Positions 44,807 to 58,503 of a stretch of DNA of 64,000 nucleotides are shown here, in pieces (position 1 is the first letter of the stretch; each line of letters begins with the position of its first letter). The notes beneath the pieces were generated by a model that did not search any database, had not been told where the DNA came from, and saw nothing but the letters and a program-made list of their open reading frames with translations. The position numbers and the translations under genes were made by a program. The DNA is from Burkholderia pyrrocinia. GTDB lineage: Bacteria > Pseudomonadota > Gammaproteobacteria > Burkholderiales > Burkholderiaceae. The stretch spans positions 372,001-436,000 of the forward strand of contig NZ_CP070977.1 in NCBI RefSeq assembly GCF_018417535.1. Reading direction: 5' to 3'.

Positions 44807-45871
44807 TTATTCGAACAGGGAGGCGAGCGCACGGCGGCGCCAGAACTTGCGCAGGTCGCCGCGCGTCGCGTGCAGCGTCACGGAGCTCGTATCGCCGCAC
44901 AGCGTGAAGTCGACGCGCGCGAGCGCGCCGTTCTGCAGCGCGGCGAGGGCCGGCGCGAACCAGTCGCGCTCGAGTGCGGCGAGCCCGTCGTGCCAGCGTG
45001 CCCAGTCCTGTTCGATGAATGGGGTGGTCAGCACCGGCAGTTCGACGAGCGTCGCGCCGTCGGTAGCGGACAGCGCGCCGAACGTGGCGGGCGGGGTGCC
45101 GGCTTCGGCTTGCGCGGCGCGCGCGAGGCCGAGCGCGGCGGGCGACGCGGACAGCACGCGCGCGAACGGCTTGCCGACCGGCTTCAGCGTGCCCTGCGCA
45201 TGGAACCAGATCGAATTGACGGTCGGCAGGCCACGCGCCTCGCGGGCTTCGTTGACCGGATGCTCGAACCACGCCATCTGCACTTCGTTCTGCAGTTTCA
45301 TCCACATCCGCGAGCGTTCGCCCGTGTGCGCCTCGTGCGGCAGCCAGATCTCGATGTTGCGGCCGCTTGCGCGCAGCGGCGCGGCGCCGGCGAGCCGCGC
45401 GAGCTGTTCGCTCGACAGGTACCAGCGCGCCGGGTTCGGCGCTTCGAGCCGTACGCCGAGTTCCTCGATCAGCGGCCGCGCGACCGCGAGCAGCGCTGCG
45501 GCGTCGCCGTCGTCGAGCGCGAGGGCCGCCGGGTCGACGAGCACCAGGTGATCGTGCGCGATTTCGACGTGCACGGGTTCGACGCATGCCCAGGCTTGCG
45601 CGCCGGGTTCGCCGCCGTCCGCCAGCAACATGTAGGGCGCGAGCGGCGCCTCGTCCGCGGCGTTGCCCCGGGTCGCGCCGAACTGGCGGGCCAGCCAGCG
45701 CTCGTGCGGCAGCGTGCGCTGGAAGTCTTCGCCGGCCACGCGCTCGACGAGGCTCGCGCGGGCGAGCAACTTTTCGAGCGCGGGGCTGTCCAGCGTGTGC
45801 AGGGACGAGGCCGCATCGGCCGCCGACGGCAGCGCGAACGGAACGAGAAAATGGAGGCGTCGGTCGTGCAT
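44807..45871 (-). CDS. RpfE-type regulatory protein family (conserved, function unclear)
   Basis: A 354-residue cytosolic protein of the family called regulatory protein RpfE type, named from the Xanthomonas rpf locus, where the gene also neighbours recJ, prfB and lysS. Visible conserved patches are MHDRRLHFLVPFAL, WYLSSEQLARL, NEVQMAWFEHPVNEARE and GLPTVNSIWFHAQG. The last three resemble the core of cofactor-independent phosphoglycerate-mutase-like relatives, but no catalytic set is clear. Start at 45871; an ATG four codons upstream (45883) is equally possible because no ribosome site is evident. Divergent from lolC. No proven biochemical role. Confidence 0.7.
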   Translation of the reverse strand: MHDRRLHFLVPFALPSAADAASSLHTLDSPALEKLLARASLVERVAGEDFQRTLPHERWLARQFGATRGNAADEAPLAPYMLLADGGEPGAQAWACVEPVHVEIAHDHLVLVDPAALALDDGDAAALLAVARPLIEELGVRLEAPNPARWYLSSEQLARLAGAAPLRASGRNIEIWLPHEAHTGERSRMWMKLQNEVQMAWFEHPVNEAREARGLPTVNSIWFHAQGTLKPVGKPFARVLSASPAALGLARAAQAEAGTPPATFGALSATDGATLVELPVLTTPFIEQDWARWHDGLAALERDWFAPALAALQNGALARVDFTLCGDTSSVTLHATRGDLRKFWRRRALASLFE

Positions 45872-46033
45872 GATGGTGCGCATTGTATGGCAAACTGCGC
45901 GCGTGATCGGGCCGGCAGACGGCCCGTTCGCGTCCGGCGGCCGTTTTTCGACCGTGCCCGGGCCGGTGGCCGCCGCCGGGCGGCGGTCCGGCCGCGGGGC
46001 GCCTCCCCGCCGTAACCAGCAGAAAGGATTCGC

Positions 46034-47279
46034 TTGAAACTTCCGTACGAATGGCAGATCGGCTGGCGCTATACGCGCGCCGGCAAACGCACGACCGGCA
46101 ACGGCTTCATTTCCTTCATCGCCCTCGTGTCGATGCTCGGGATCGCGCTTGGCGTCGCGGCGCTGATCGTCGTGCTGTCGGTGATGAACGGCTTCCAGAA
46201 GGAAGTGCGCGACCGCATGCTGTCGGTGCTCGCGCACGTCGAGGTGTTCTCGCCGACGGGCTCGATGCCCGACTGGCAACTGACCGCGCAGGAAGCGCGC
46301 CGCAATCCGTCGGTGATCGGCGCGGCGCCGTACGTCGACGCGCAGGCGCTGCTCACGCGCCAGGACGCGGTGAGCGGCGTGATGCTGCGCGGCGTCGAGC
46401 CGACGCTCGAGCCGCAGGTGTCGGACATCGGCAAGGACATGAAGGCCGGGCAGCTCGGCGCGCTCGTGCCGGGCCAGTTCGGCATCGTGCTCGGTGACGC
46501 GCTCGCCGGCAACCTCGGCGTGACGGTCGGCGACAAGGTCACGCTCGTCGCGCCCGAAGGCTCGATCACGCCGGCCGGCATGATGCCGCGCCTGAAGCAG
46601 TTCACGGTCGTAGGCGTGTTCGAGTCGGGCCACTACGAATACGACAGCACGCTCGCGATGATCAACATCCGCGACGCCGAGGCGCTGTTCCGGATGGCCG
46701 CGCCGACCGGCGTGCGGCTGCGGCTGCAGGACATGCAGAAGGCGCCGCAGGTCGCGGTCGAGCTGTCGCATACGCTGTCGGGCAGCCTGTACATCCGCGA
46801 CTGGACCCAGCAGAACAAGACGTGGTTCTCGGCCGTGCAGATCGAGAAGCGGATGATGTTCATCATCCTGACGCTGATCATCGCGGTGGCCGCGTTCAAC
46901 CTTGTGTCGTCGCTCGTGATGACGGTGACCAACAAGCAGGCCGACATCGCGATCCTGCGCACGCTCGGCGCGCAGCCGGGGTCGATCATGAAGATCTTCG
47001 TCGTGCAGGGCGTGACGATCGGTTTCGTCGGCACGGCGTCGGGCGTCGCGCTCGGCTGCCTGATCGCCTGGAGCATTCCGTGGCTGATCCCGATGATCGA
47101 GCACCTGTTCGGCGTGCAGTTCCTGCCGCCGTCCGTGTACTTCATCAGCGAGCTGCCGTCCGAGCTCGTCGCGGGCGACGTGATCCGGATCGGGCTGATC
47201 GCGTTTGCGCTGTCGGCCGTCGCGACGCTCTATCCGAGCTGGCGCGGTGCGAAGGTGAAGCCGGCGGAGGCGCTCCGCT

Positions 47280-47287
<8 letters not shown>
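46034..47287 (+). CDS. lolC: Lipoprotein-releasing ABC transporter permease (LolC/LolE family)
   Basis: A 417-residue inner-membrane permease with TTG start (46034) preceded by AAAGGA. Membrane segments lie at about 25-50, 275-300, 320-345 and 380-400, with a large periplasmic MacB-type domain between the first two. It has the FtsX domain (about 270-410). With LolD it lifts lipoproteins from the inner membrane to LolA. No second permease gene is present nearby, so it may form a homodimer as LolF does, or pair with a distant LolE. Its end overlaps lolD by eight bases. Confidence 0.92.
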
Positions 47288-48038
<751 letters not shown>

Positions 48039-48056
48039 ACGCACGCCCTTCGCGAG

Positions 48057-48077
48057 GTGCCGGGTTCGTCCCGGCAC
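48057..48077 (+). other. Hairpin between lolD and the TatD-family gene
   Basis: GTGCCGGG-TTCGT-CCCGGCAC, a perfect 8-bp stem 19 bases after lolD. No T-tract, so it is more likely an mRNA 3' stabiliser or partial attenuator than a full terminator. Confidence 0.4.
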
Positions 48078-48102
48078 GGCGCAAGGGTGCAGGAATGCCG
48101 CC

Positions 48103-48891
48103 ATGTGGATCGATACGCACTGTCATCTCGATGCCGCCGAATTCGACGCCGACCGCGATGCGGTTGCACGGGCGGCGCGCGCGGCCGGCGTGTCGCGCAT
48201 CGTGATCCCGAGCATCGGGCGCGACAACTTCACGACGGTGCGCGAACTCGCGCAGCGCACGCCGGGCGCGGTCTATGCGCTCGGCATCCATCCGATGTAT
48301 ACGCCGCACGCGCGCGACGAGGATCTCGACCGGCTGCGCATGGAGATCGAGGCGAGCCTCGACGATCCGCGCTTCGTCGCGATCGGCGAGATCGGCCTCG
48401 ACTATTTCGTGCCGGGGCTCGACGAAGACCGGCAGCAGTTCTTCTACCAGGGGCAGCTCAAGCTGGCGCGCGAATTCGACCTGCCCGTGCTGTGCCACGT
48501 GCGCAAGTCGCAGGACCGCGTGCTCGCGGGGCTGCGCCGTTTCAACGTGCGGCGCGGCATCGCGCATGCATTCAACGGCAGTTTCCAGCAGGCCGAAGCG
48601 TATCTCGCGCAGGGGCTGCATCTCGGCTTCGGCGGCAACGTGACGTTCACGCGCGCGTTGCAGATCCGCCGGCTCGCCACGGAATTGCCGCTCGACGCGA
48701 TCGTCGTCGAGACGGACGCGCCCGACATCGCGCCCGAATGGGCGTACAGATCCCGCAACACGCCCGACCAGGTGCCGCGCATCGGCGACGTGCTCGCCGA
48801 ACTGCGCGGTCTCGACGCCGGCGTGCTGTCCCTATGCACTTCGGCTAACGCGCTCGCCGCGCTGCCGCGACTCGCACTTTCGTCCGCATAA
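48103..48891 (+). CDS. TatD-family metal-dependent deoxyribonuclease
   Basis: A 262-residue amidohydrolase-fold nuclease. Metal ligands are in DTHCHLD (about 4-10), GEIGLDY (about 94-100, Glu), CHVRKSQD (about 131), and ETDAPDIAP (about 206, Asp). TatD proteins have Mg-dependent 3' exonuclease/DNase activity. No signal peptide. Same strand as lolCD and comEC; 57 bases precede the comEC start. Confidence 0.92.
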   Translation: MWIDTHCHLDAAEFDADRDAVARAARAAGVSRIVIPSIGRDNFTTVRELAQRTPGAVYALGIHPMYTPHARDEDLDRLRMEIEASLDDPRFVAIGEIGLDYFVPGLDEDRQQFFYQGQLKLAREFDLPVLCHVRKSQDRVLAGLRRFNVRRGIAHAFNGSFQQAEAYLAQGLHLGFGGNVTFTRALQIRRLATELPLDAIVVETDAPDIAPEWAYRSRNTPDQVPRIGDVLAELRGLDAGVLSLCTSANALAALPRLALSSA

Positions 48892-48948
48892 TCGTTACCG
48901 GAAGGCGCCGTGTTTGCCACGGCGGCGCCAGGTCGACGAGGAGGCGGG

Positions 48949-51432
48949 ATGCGCGTGTGGTGGATCGCGTTCGCGCTCGGCGTCGTCGTGCTGCAGCGGC
49001 AGGCGGCGTTGCCGGGCGCGATCGCATGGACGATCGGTGCGGTCGTGTTCTCGGGCTGTGCGGCGCTGGGTGTGTGGTGCATGCGCCGCCGGCGCCCGCG
49101 CACGATCGTCGCGCTCGGATGGATGCTGTGCGCGCTCGCGGCCTGCGCGGCGGGGTTCGGCTATGCGGCGGCGCGGGCCGAATGGCGGCTGCGCGACAGC
49201 TTGCCCGTCGAGTGGGAGGGGCGCGATATCGTCGTCACCGGCGTGATCCGGGGGCTGCCTGTCGTCGACGAGACGGGCGCGCGGCTGCTGCTCGCGGTCG
49301 AGTCGAACGATGCGGGGCTGGCCCGTTTTCCGCCATTGATCCGGCTGTCGTGGCGCGCGTATGGCGCGCCCGCGACCCGCGACCCGCTTCCCGACCTGCG
49401 TGCCGCGCAGCGCTGGCGCTTTGTCGCGCGCCTGAAGCGCCCGCACGCCGAGGCCAATGCCGGCGTGCGCGACAGCGAGGCGGCGTGGCTTGCCGCAGGC
49501 ATTCGCGCGATCGGCTACGTCAGCGCGCCGCGGCGGTCGGTATTGCTCGATGCGCACGTATCGGGTTGGCGTGCATCGATCGATCGGCTGCGCGATGCGC
49601 TGCGGGCGCGCATCGGCGAGACGCTCGGGGTCGGCGCCGGCCATCGCGGCATCGTCGCGGCGCTCGCGATCGGCGACCAGTCCGGCATCGGCGACGACAA
49701 TTGGCACGTGCTGCGCAACACGGGTACGAGCCACCTGGTCGCGATCTCCGGCCTGCACGTCGGGCTGGTTGGCGCGATTGCGGGCGGGCTCGTATCGATG
49801 GTCTGGCGCCGGCTGCGCTGGCGCGCGCGGGCCGCGACGCTCGTGTTGCCGGCACCGTACGCGGCATCGCTTGCCGCGCTGGCGGCCGCGGCCGGCTATG
49901 CGGCGCTGGCAGGCTTCAACGTGCCGGCGCAGCGCGCGTGGTGGATGATCGCGGCCGGCGGCATCGCGTATCTGGCCGGGCGCAGCGTGCCGACGTCGGC
50001 GGTGCTGTGCGCGGCGCTCGGCGGCGTGCTGCTCGCCGATCCGTGGGCGGTGCTGTCGGCCGGGTTCTGGCTGTCGTTCGGGGCGGTCGCCGTCATCCTG
50101 CTGACCGTCGCGGGCTGGCGCGCGGCGCGTGAGGTCGACGCGGCGGGCGTAGAGCGGGACGATACGCCCGAGCCGTCGAGCCGGTTGCACGCGTGGGGCA
50201 CGCGCGCCGCGCGCCGTATCGCCGAGGCCACGCGCGTGCAGTACGCGGTGACGATCGGTCTCGCGCCGCTGACGGCAGCGTGGTTCGCGCAGATTTCCCT
50301 GTCGGGCCCGTTCGGCAATGCGTTCGCGATTCCCTGGGTGAGCACGGTCGTGACGCCGATCGTGCTGGCCGGCATCGCGCTGCCCGCACCGCTCGATGGG
50401 GTTGCGTTCCGGCTCGCGCACGCGGCGCTCGAACCGATGATGGCGCTGCTCGGGCACCTCGCCGACTGGCCGGCAGGCGTGTTCTGGCTGCGCATGCCCG
50501 ACTGGCCGGTGCTGGCGCTTGCGTGCGTGGGCGTCGCATGGGCGCTGATGCCGCGCGGCTGGCCGTTGCGCTGGGCGGCGCCGCTCACGTGGCTGCCGCT
50601 CGTCGCGCCGGCAGCCGATACACCGCCGCCGGGCGGCTTCCGGCTGACCGTGCTCGACGTCGGGCAGGGCGCGTCGGTGCTGGTGGAGACCGCGCGCCGA
50701 ACCTTGCTGTTCGATGCGGGGCCGGGAGCGGAGTCGACGCATGCCGGTGCGCGGATCGTCGCGCCGGCGTTGCGCTCGCGCGGCATCGCGGTGATCGATT
50801 CGCTGGTGCTCAGTCACGCGGACGCCGATCACGCGGGCGGCGCACCGGCCGTCTATGCGGCAGCCGACGTGCGCCAGCTGCTGGCCGGCATTCCGCCGAA
50901 GAGCCCGCTGTGGCACGACGCGACGGCCGCCGGCGTCGCCGATCGGCTGCCGTGCGCGGCCGGGCAGCGCTGGACCTGGGACGGCGTCGTTTTCACGATG
51001 CTCTGGCCATCGGGCGGCCCGGGCGCGGGCGCATCGAACGGGCAGTCGTGCGTGCTGCGCATCGACGCGGGCGGCACGTCCGCGCTGCTGACGGGCGACA
51101 TCGAAGCACGCGCCGAACGCCAGCTCGTGGACACCGCGCGCGACGCGCTGGCCGCACAGATCCTGGTCGTTCCGCACCACGGCAGTCGCACGTCGTCGGT
51201 CGAGCCTTTCCTCGATTCGGTCGGGCCGCGCGTCGCGGTATTTCCTGTAGGCTATCGCAATCGTTTCGGACATCCGCACCGGACCGTCCTCGCGCGCTAC
51301 GAGGCGCGCAGGATTCCGCTGCCGCGCACCGATCGCGACGGCGCCGTGCGGTTCGACGTCGCGCCGGCCGACGGAGGGTTTGCATTCGAGCGGTATCGCG
51401 ACGTACGGCGACGGTACTGGATGGACCGTTGA
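48949..51432 (+). CDS. comEC: ComEC/Rec2 family DNA internalization channel
   Basis: An 827-residue polytopic protein. A DUF4131 N-terminal region (about 1-190) contains membrane segments, the central Competence domain (about 225-490) has many more, and the C-terminal metallo-beta-lactamase domain carries SHADADHAGG (about 622-631) and HHGSRTS (about 742). ComEC lets single-stranded DNA cross the inner membrane in transformation. A clear GAGGAGG lies before ATG 48949; a GTG at 48910 is less likely. Other competence genes are not in the window, so natural competence is not shown. Confidence 0.92.
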   Translation: MRVWWIAFALGVVVLQRQAALPGAIAWTIGAVVFSGCAALGVWCMRRRRPRTIVALGWMLCALAACAAGFGYAAARAEWRLRDSLPVEWEGRDIVVTGVIRGLPVVDETGARLLLAVESNDAGLARFPPLIRLSWRAYGAPATRDPLPDLRAAQRWRFVARLKRPHAEANAGVRDSEAAWLAAGIRAIGYVSAPRRSVLLDAHVSGWRASIDRLRDALRARIGETLGVGAGHRGIVAALAIGDQSGIGDDNWHVLRNTGTSHLVAISGLHVGLVGAIAGGLVSMVWRRLRWRARAATLVLPAPYAASLAALAAAAGYAALAGFNVPAQRAWWMIAAGGIAYLAGRSVPTSAVLCAALGGVLLADPWAVLSAGFWLSFGAVAVILLTVAGWRAAREVDAAGVERDDTPEPSSRLHAWGTRAARRIAEATRVQYAVTIGLAPLTAAWFAQISLSGPFGNAFAIPWVSTVVTPIVLAGIALPAPLDGVAFRLAHAALEPMMALLGHLADWPAGVFWLRMPDWPVLALACVGVAWALMPRGWPLRWAAPLTWLPLVAPAADTPPPGGFRLTVLDVGQGASVLVETARRTLLFDAGPGAESTHAGARIVAPALRSRGIAVIDSLVLSHADADHAGGAPAVYAAADVRQLLAGIPPKSPLWHDATAAGVADRLPCAAGQRWTWDGVVFTMLWPSGGPGAGASNGQSCVLRIDAGGTSALLTGDIEARAERQLVDTARDALAAQILVVPHHGSRTSSVEPFLDSVGPRVAVFPVGYRNRFGHPHRTVLARYEARRIPLPRTDRDGAVRFDVAPADGGFAFERYRDVRRRYWMDR

Positions 51433-51520
51433 CCGGGGCGAGGGCCGGTTTATAAAGAATGCATGGGGCCCGCGCAAAGTGCCGGAGCACCGGCCCGATA
51501 GAACAAGGAGACATCGGCGT

Positions 51521-52366
51521 TTGAAGGACATCCTCCATTTCTCGCATGCGAACGGCTTTCCGGCGTCGACATACCGGACGATCTTCGCCGAACTGGCCGA
51601 CGACTACGAGCTGCGCTACATCGAACGGATCGGCCACGACCGTCGCTACCCGGTGACGCGCGACTGGCCGCATCTCGTCGAGCAGCTGCTCGACGACATC
51701 GGCAGCCGCTACGAGCGTCCCGTGTGGCTCGTCGGCCATTCGCTCGGCGGCTACCTGTCGCTGATGGCTGCGCTGAAGAAGCCGCAATGGGTGCGCGGCG
51801 TCGTGATGATCGATTCGCCGATCATCGCGGGCTGGCGTGCCGGCGCGTTGCGCGCGAGCCAGTGGGCGGGGCTCGACGAGCGGCTGTCGCCGGCTGCCGC
51901 GACGCGCAACCGGCGCACGCACTGGCTGAGCCGAGACGAAGTCTGGCGACACTTCCGCGAGAAGCCCGCGTTCGCGCGCTGGGACGAACGGATGCTGGCC
52001 GACTACATCGACTACGGCATTCCGCAGGCCGGTGCCGACGGCGAGCGCGCGCTCGCGTTCGATCGGCAGGTCGAATACCTGATCTACCGGACGCTGCCGC
52101 ACACGCTCGGCCCGCGGCTCGCGCACGGCGCGCCGGTGCCGCTCGGTTTTCTCGCCGGTACGCGTTCGCGCGAGGTACGGCAGGTCGGTCTCGACGCGAC
52201 GCGCCGTGCGGCGCACGGCCGCGTCGAGTGGCTCGAGGGCAGCCACCTGTTCCCGATGGAGCGGCCGCTCGAGACCGCCCGCGCATTGCAGCGGATGCTG
52301 AATTCGCTGAAGGCGGAAGAGGGCGGGGTGTCGCAGGGCGGCGCGCCGCTCGCGAAGCGCGCCTGA
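51521..52366 (+). CDS. Alpha/beta hydrolase
   Basis: A 281-residue hydrolase with probable TTG start (AAGGAG 10 bases before). HFSHANGFPAS (about 5-15) carries the oxyanion-hole region, VGHSLGGY (about 73-80) has the Ser nucleophile, and EGSHLFPME (about 243-251) the catalytic His. The Asp/Glu of the triad is probably near residue 215. No substrate can be inferred. 88 bases follow comEC; GAACAAGGAG leader shows no promoter of its own. Confidence 0.8.
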   Translation: MKDILHFSHANGFPASTYRTIFAELADDYELRYIERIGHDRRYPVTRDWPHLVEQLLDDIGSRYERPVWLVGHSLGGYLSLMAALKKPQWVRGVVMIDSPIIAGWRAGALRASQWAGLDERLSPAAATRNRRTHWLSRDEVWRHFREKPAFARWDERMLADYIDYGIPQAGADGERALAFDRQVEYLIYRTLPHTLGPRLAHGAPVPLGFLAGTRSREVRQVGLDATRRAAHGRVEWLEGSHLFPMERPLETARALQRMLNSLKAEEGGVSQGGAPLAKRA

Positions 52367-52497
52367 CGCGCCGTCCGGCGGCCCGGCATGCGCTGCGGCG
52401 CGTGCGGTCGCGCCGACCAGTCGACCGGTGCGCCCCCGGGCGCGCACGGCCGGCGCGGGTCCGCCCGAAAGGGCGCGATCATCGCGTCAGTTGCTGA

Positions 52498-55058
<2,561 letters not shown>

Positions 55059-55073
55059 AGATCGAATGAACCT

Positions 55074-55128
55074 TGCGACGGCTTCGCGCGTCAGTAGCGA
55101 AAGCGGTTCCGGCACGTACGCCGTCGCA
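55074..55128. other. Long inverted repeat in the kdsA-eno gap
   Basis: TGCGACGGC (55074-55082) and GCCGTCGCA (55120-55128) enclose 37 bases that contain a further TTCGC/GCGAA pairing. The element lies 36 bases before the eno start. It could be a leader structure or attenuator. A 22-codon frame, ATG 55066 to TGA 55134, coincides with the element; it has no ribosome site worth noting. Confidence 0.5.
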
Positions 55129-55134
55129 GTTTGA

Positions 55135-56448
<1,314 letters not shown>

Positions 56449-56476
56449 CGCGCTACTATCGGGTTCGTCATCTCGA

Positions 56477-56512
56477 CGCCGCTCTGTGCATGTGCACGGA
56501 GCGGCGCTTCTT
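56477..56512 (+). terminator. Terminator-like hairpin after eno
   Basis: CGCCGCTC (56477-56484) pairs with GAGCGGCG (56499-56506); with one T-G wobble the stem extends inward to 13 bp around ATGT. CTTCTTAT follows, a weak T-tract. ftsB starts 24 bases later, so partial read-through is likely. Confidence 0.6.
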
Positions 56513-56529
56513 ATATCTGCGTCTCTTAC

Positions 56530-56955
56530 ATGCGGCTTGTCACTGTCGTCCTGATTGCCTTGCTGGCGCTCATTCAGTACCCCCTGTGGTGGGGACACGG
56601 CGGCTGGCTGCGGGTGCATGAATTGCGTCAGCAGCTCGACGACCAGCTCCAGAAGAATGCGGACGAGAAGCTGCGCAACGAGCGCACCGCAGGCGAAGTG
56701 CAGGATCTGCAGAGCGGCACCGCGGCCATCGAGGAGCGCGCGCGCTACGAGATGGGCATGGTGAAGGACGGCGAAGTATTCGTGCAGTTCGTGTCGCCGA
56801 ATGCACCGGCGGTGCCGCTGAACAACACGCCGTCGAACACGTCGACGCGCGGTGCCGTGTCGGCGGCACCGGTGCGTGTCGTGCCGAATCCGCAGTCGAT
56901 GGCGAAGCCGTCGCGGCATCATGGCGGCGACAAGGGCAAGGCCGCGCATCACTGA
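56530..56955 (+). CDS. ftsB: Cell division protein FtsB
   Basis: A 141-residue bitopic protein: short cytosolic start, one membrane segment (about 3-20), then a coiled coil (about 28-72) with the conserved [15 protein letters not shown] and the family [14 protein letters not shown] (about 75-88). FtsB joins FtsL and FtsQ at the division septum. It is longer than E. coli FtsB (103) because of a Pro/Ser/Asn-rich and then basic His/Lys-rich C-terminal tail (about 95-141). Position directly after eno is the common one in proteobacteria. Confidence 0.9.
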   Translation: MRLVTVVLIALLALIQYPLWWGHGGWLRVHELRQQLDDQLQKNADEKLRNERTAGEVQDLQSGTAAIEERARYEMGMVKDGEVFVQFVSPNAPAVPLNNTPSNTSTRGAVSAAPVRVVPNPQSMAKPSRHHGGDKGKAAHH

Positions 56956-56977
56956 GCGCGGCAGCTCGGACCCATTG

Positions 56978-57006
56978 AAAAAGCGCGGGAAATGCCGCGC
57001 TTTTTT
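56978..57006. terminator. Terminator after ftsB
   Basis: GCGCGG (56983-56988) pairs with CCGCGC (56995-57000); AAAAA precedes and TTTTTT follows, extending the pairing by A-T steps. It serves ftsB and, on the other strand, the convergent lipoprotein gene. Confidence 0.88.
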
Positions 57007-57041
57007 ATTTCCTGCCAGTCATCAATCGGCCGGGCGACCGC

Positions 57042-57392
57042 TTACCACCACCAGCCCGGGTAGCCGTAGCCGATACCCGTTCCCCAGCGATTTCCCCATC
57101 CGCCGTAATACCCGCCGTAAACCGTTACGGGCGGCGGCGAGTAATAGGCCCACGCGCGCGCGGCCGCCTCGGCTGCCATCGCGCTGTTCTGTTCGCGCAG
57201 CACCTGCTGGTCGATCTCGTCATAGCGTTTGCGTTCGGCGCTCGACAGCGCGGGCGGCTGGCCGCCCGACGCGCCCGGTTCGGGCAGGCGGCTCAGGATC
57301 GTGGAGGGCGGCGGCGGCATCGCGCAGCCGGCAAGCGCGAGCGTGCCGGCGGCAACGCTCGTCAGGACGATGATGCGAAACGGGCGATTCAT
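57042..57392 (-). CDS. Small predicted lipoprotein
   Basis: A 116-residue protein with a signal peptide and lipobox LALAGC (Cys at about 23). After the lipidated Cys comes a Pro-rich stretch, a short charged helix (SAERKRYDEIDQQVLREQ, about 51-68) and a Gly/Tyr/Trp-rich C-terminus (YGGYYGGWGNRW..., about 92-116). Probably outer-membrane anchored. I recognise no named family. GGAG lies in the leader. Monocistronic; a start 41 codons upstream would bury the signal peptide. Confidence 0.75.
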   Translation of the reverse strand: MNRPFRIIVLTSVAAGTLALAGCAMPPPPSTILSRLPEPGASGGQPPALSSAERKRYDEIDQQVLREQNSAMAAEAAARAWAYYSPPPVTVYGGYYGGWGNRWGTGIGYGYPGWWW

Positions 57393-57527
57393 GTGTTTCT
57401 CCTGCAGCGCGCCGACGGCGGGAAGCGGCTTGCGCCGAAGGCCGAGCCTCCGGCGCCTGAACCGTGCGTGCGACGCTCGTGCGTCATTATGCGCCCGTGC
57501 CCGGACGGCGGGCATCGGGCGTGCCGT

Positions 57528-58478
57528 TCAGTGACGCTGGTCGGTCGCCGGCGCGATGCCGGTCTCGACGCCGGGTGCCGCGAACAACTGCGCGACGTCG
57601 ACGGGATCGAATTCGTAGCGCTGGTTGCAGAACTCGCAGTGGATCTCGACGTGGCCGCGCTCGACGATCACGCTGTCGACTTCGTCGTGGCCGAGCATGC
57701 GCAGCATCGCACCGACCTTCTCGCGCGAGCACGAGCACTGGAAGCGCGTGCCGGCCGGTTCGAAGTGCTGCACGTTCTCCTGCCAGAACAGCCGGCGGAA
57801 CACGACTTCCGGTTCGATCTCGAGCAGTTCCTGCGCGGACAGCGTGCCGCCGAGCGTGCAGACGCGCTCCCACGTGTCGATATCGGTTTCGGCGTTGCGC
57901 GGCACGATGCCGCCGTCGCCCGGCAGCTTCTGCAGCAGCATGCCGACCGCGCGGTCGCGATCGGCCGCGAGCCACAGCCGCGTGTCGAGTTGCTCCGAGT
58001 GATGCATGTAGTGCTCGAGCACCTGCGACACCGATTCGAGCGGGCCGTCGACGCCGTTCAGTGGCACGATACCCTGGTACGGCTGCTGGCCCGGCAGCTT
58101 GTCGGCCGGGTCGAGCGTGATCACGCAGCGGCCGTGGCCGCTCGCGTTGACGAGCGACGCGAAACTCGTGTCGTCGCCGATCGTCGCTGCCGCGTCGCCG
58201 GAGAACTTCGCGGTGGCCCGCATCGACAGATCCGAACCGCACTGGACGACCAGCATCTGGACCGGCCCGTCGCCGAAGATCTGCATGATGAGGGTGCCGT
58301 GAAATTTCAGGTTCGCGGACAGCAGCGCGCACGCGGCCATCATCTCGCCGAGCACCGTGCGCACGGGGGCAGGGTAGTCGCGGCGGGCGAGCACTTCCTG
58401 CCACGTATTGCGCAGCGAGACGATCTCGCCGCGCACGGGCGCCGCATTGAACATGAATTTCTGTAACTGGTCGCTCAC
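57528..58478 (-). CDS. hslO: Redox-regulated chaperone Hsp33
   Basis: A 316-residue chaperone with GTG start (58478) preceded by AAGGAAGAAGAG. The redox switch is in the C-terminus: CSCS (about 253-256) and CEFCNQ (about 286-291), four zinc-binding cysteines in the CXC-X~30-CXXC pattern. Oxidation of these by peroxide or bleach releases zinc and activates holding activity in the cytosol. The N-terminal dimer domain is complete. 25 bases downstream of the gamma-carbonic-anhydrase-like gene, on the same strand. Confidence 0.95.
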   Translation of the reverse strand: MSDQLQKFMFNAAPVRGEIVSLRNTWQEVLARRDYPAPVRTVLGEMMAACALLSANLKFHGTLIMQIFGDGPVQMLVVQCGSDLSMRATAKFSGDAAATIGDDTSFASLVNASGHGRCVITLDPADKLPGQQPYQGIVPLNGVDGPLESVSQVLEHYMHHSEQLDTRLWLAADRDRAVGMLLQKLPGDGGIVPRNAETDIDTWERVCTLGGTLSAQELLEIEPEVVFRRLFWQENVQHFEPAGTRFQCSCSREKVGAMLRMLGHDEVDSVIVERGHVEIHCEFCNQRYEFDPVDVAQLFAAPGVETGIAPATDQRH

Positions 58479-58503
58479 TCTTCTTCCTTGAAATCCGCGC
58501 GAA

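Noticed and set aside
43095..45893. RecJ read as a 932-residue protein with a long N-terminal extension
   Set aside because: The added 367 residues run through the RpfE-type gene in another frame and are not RecJ-like; MTRIVTRPV at 44792 is the normal start.
48949..51432. comEC as evidence of a competence island or foreign DNA
   Set aside because: ComEC is common in Burkholderia chromosomes; composition matches neighbours and no other competence gene lies nearby.
55066..55134. 22-codon gene between kdsA and eno
   Set aside because: No clear ribosome site and it coincides with an inverted repeat that itself constrains the sequence; not listed as a CDS.
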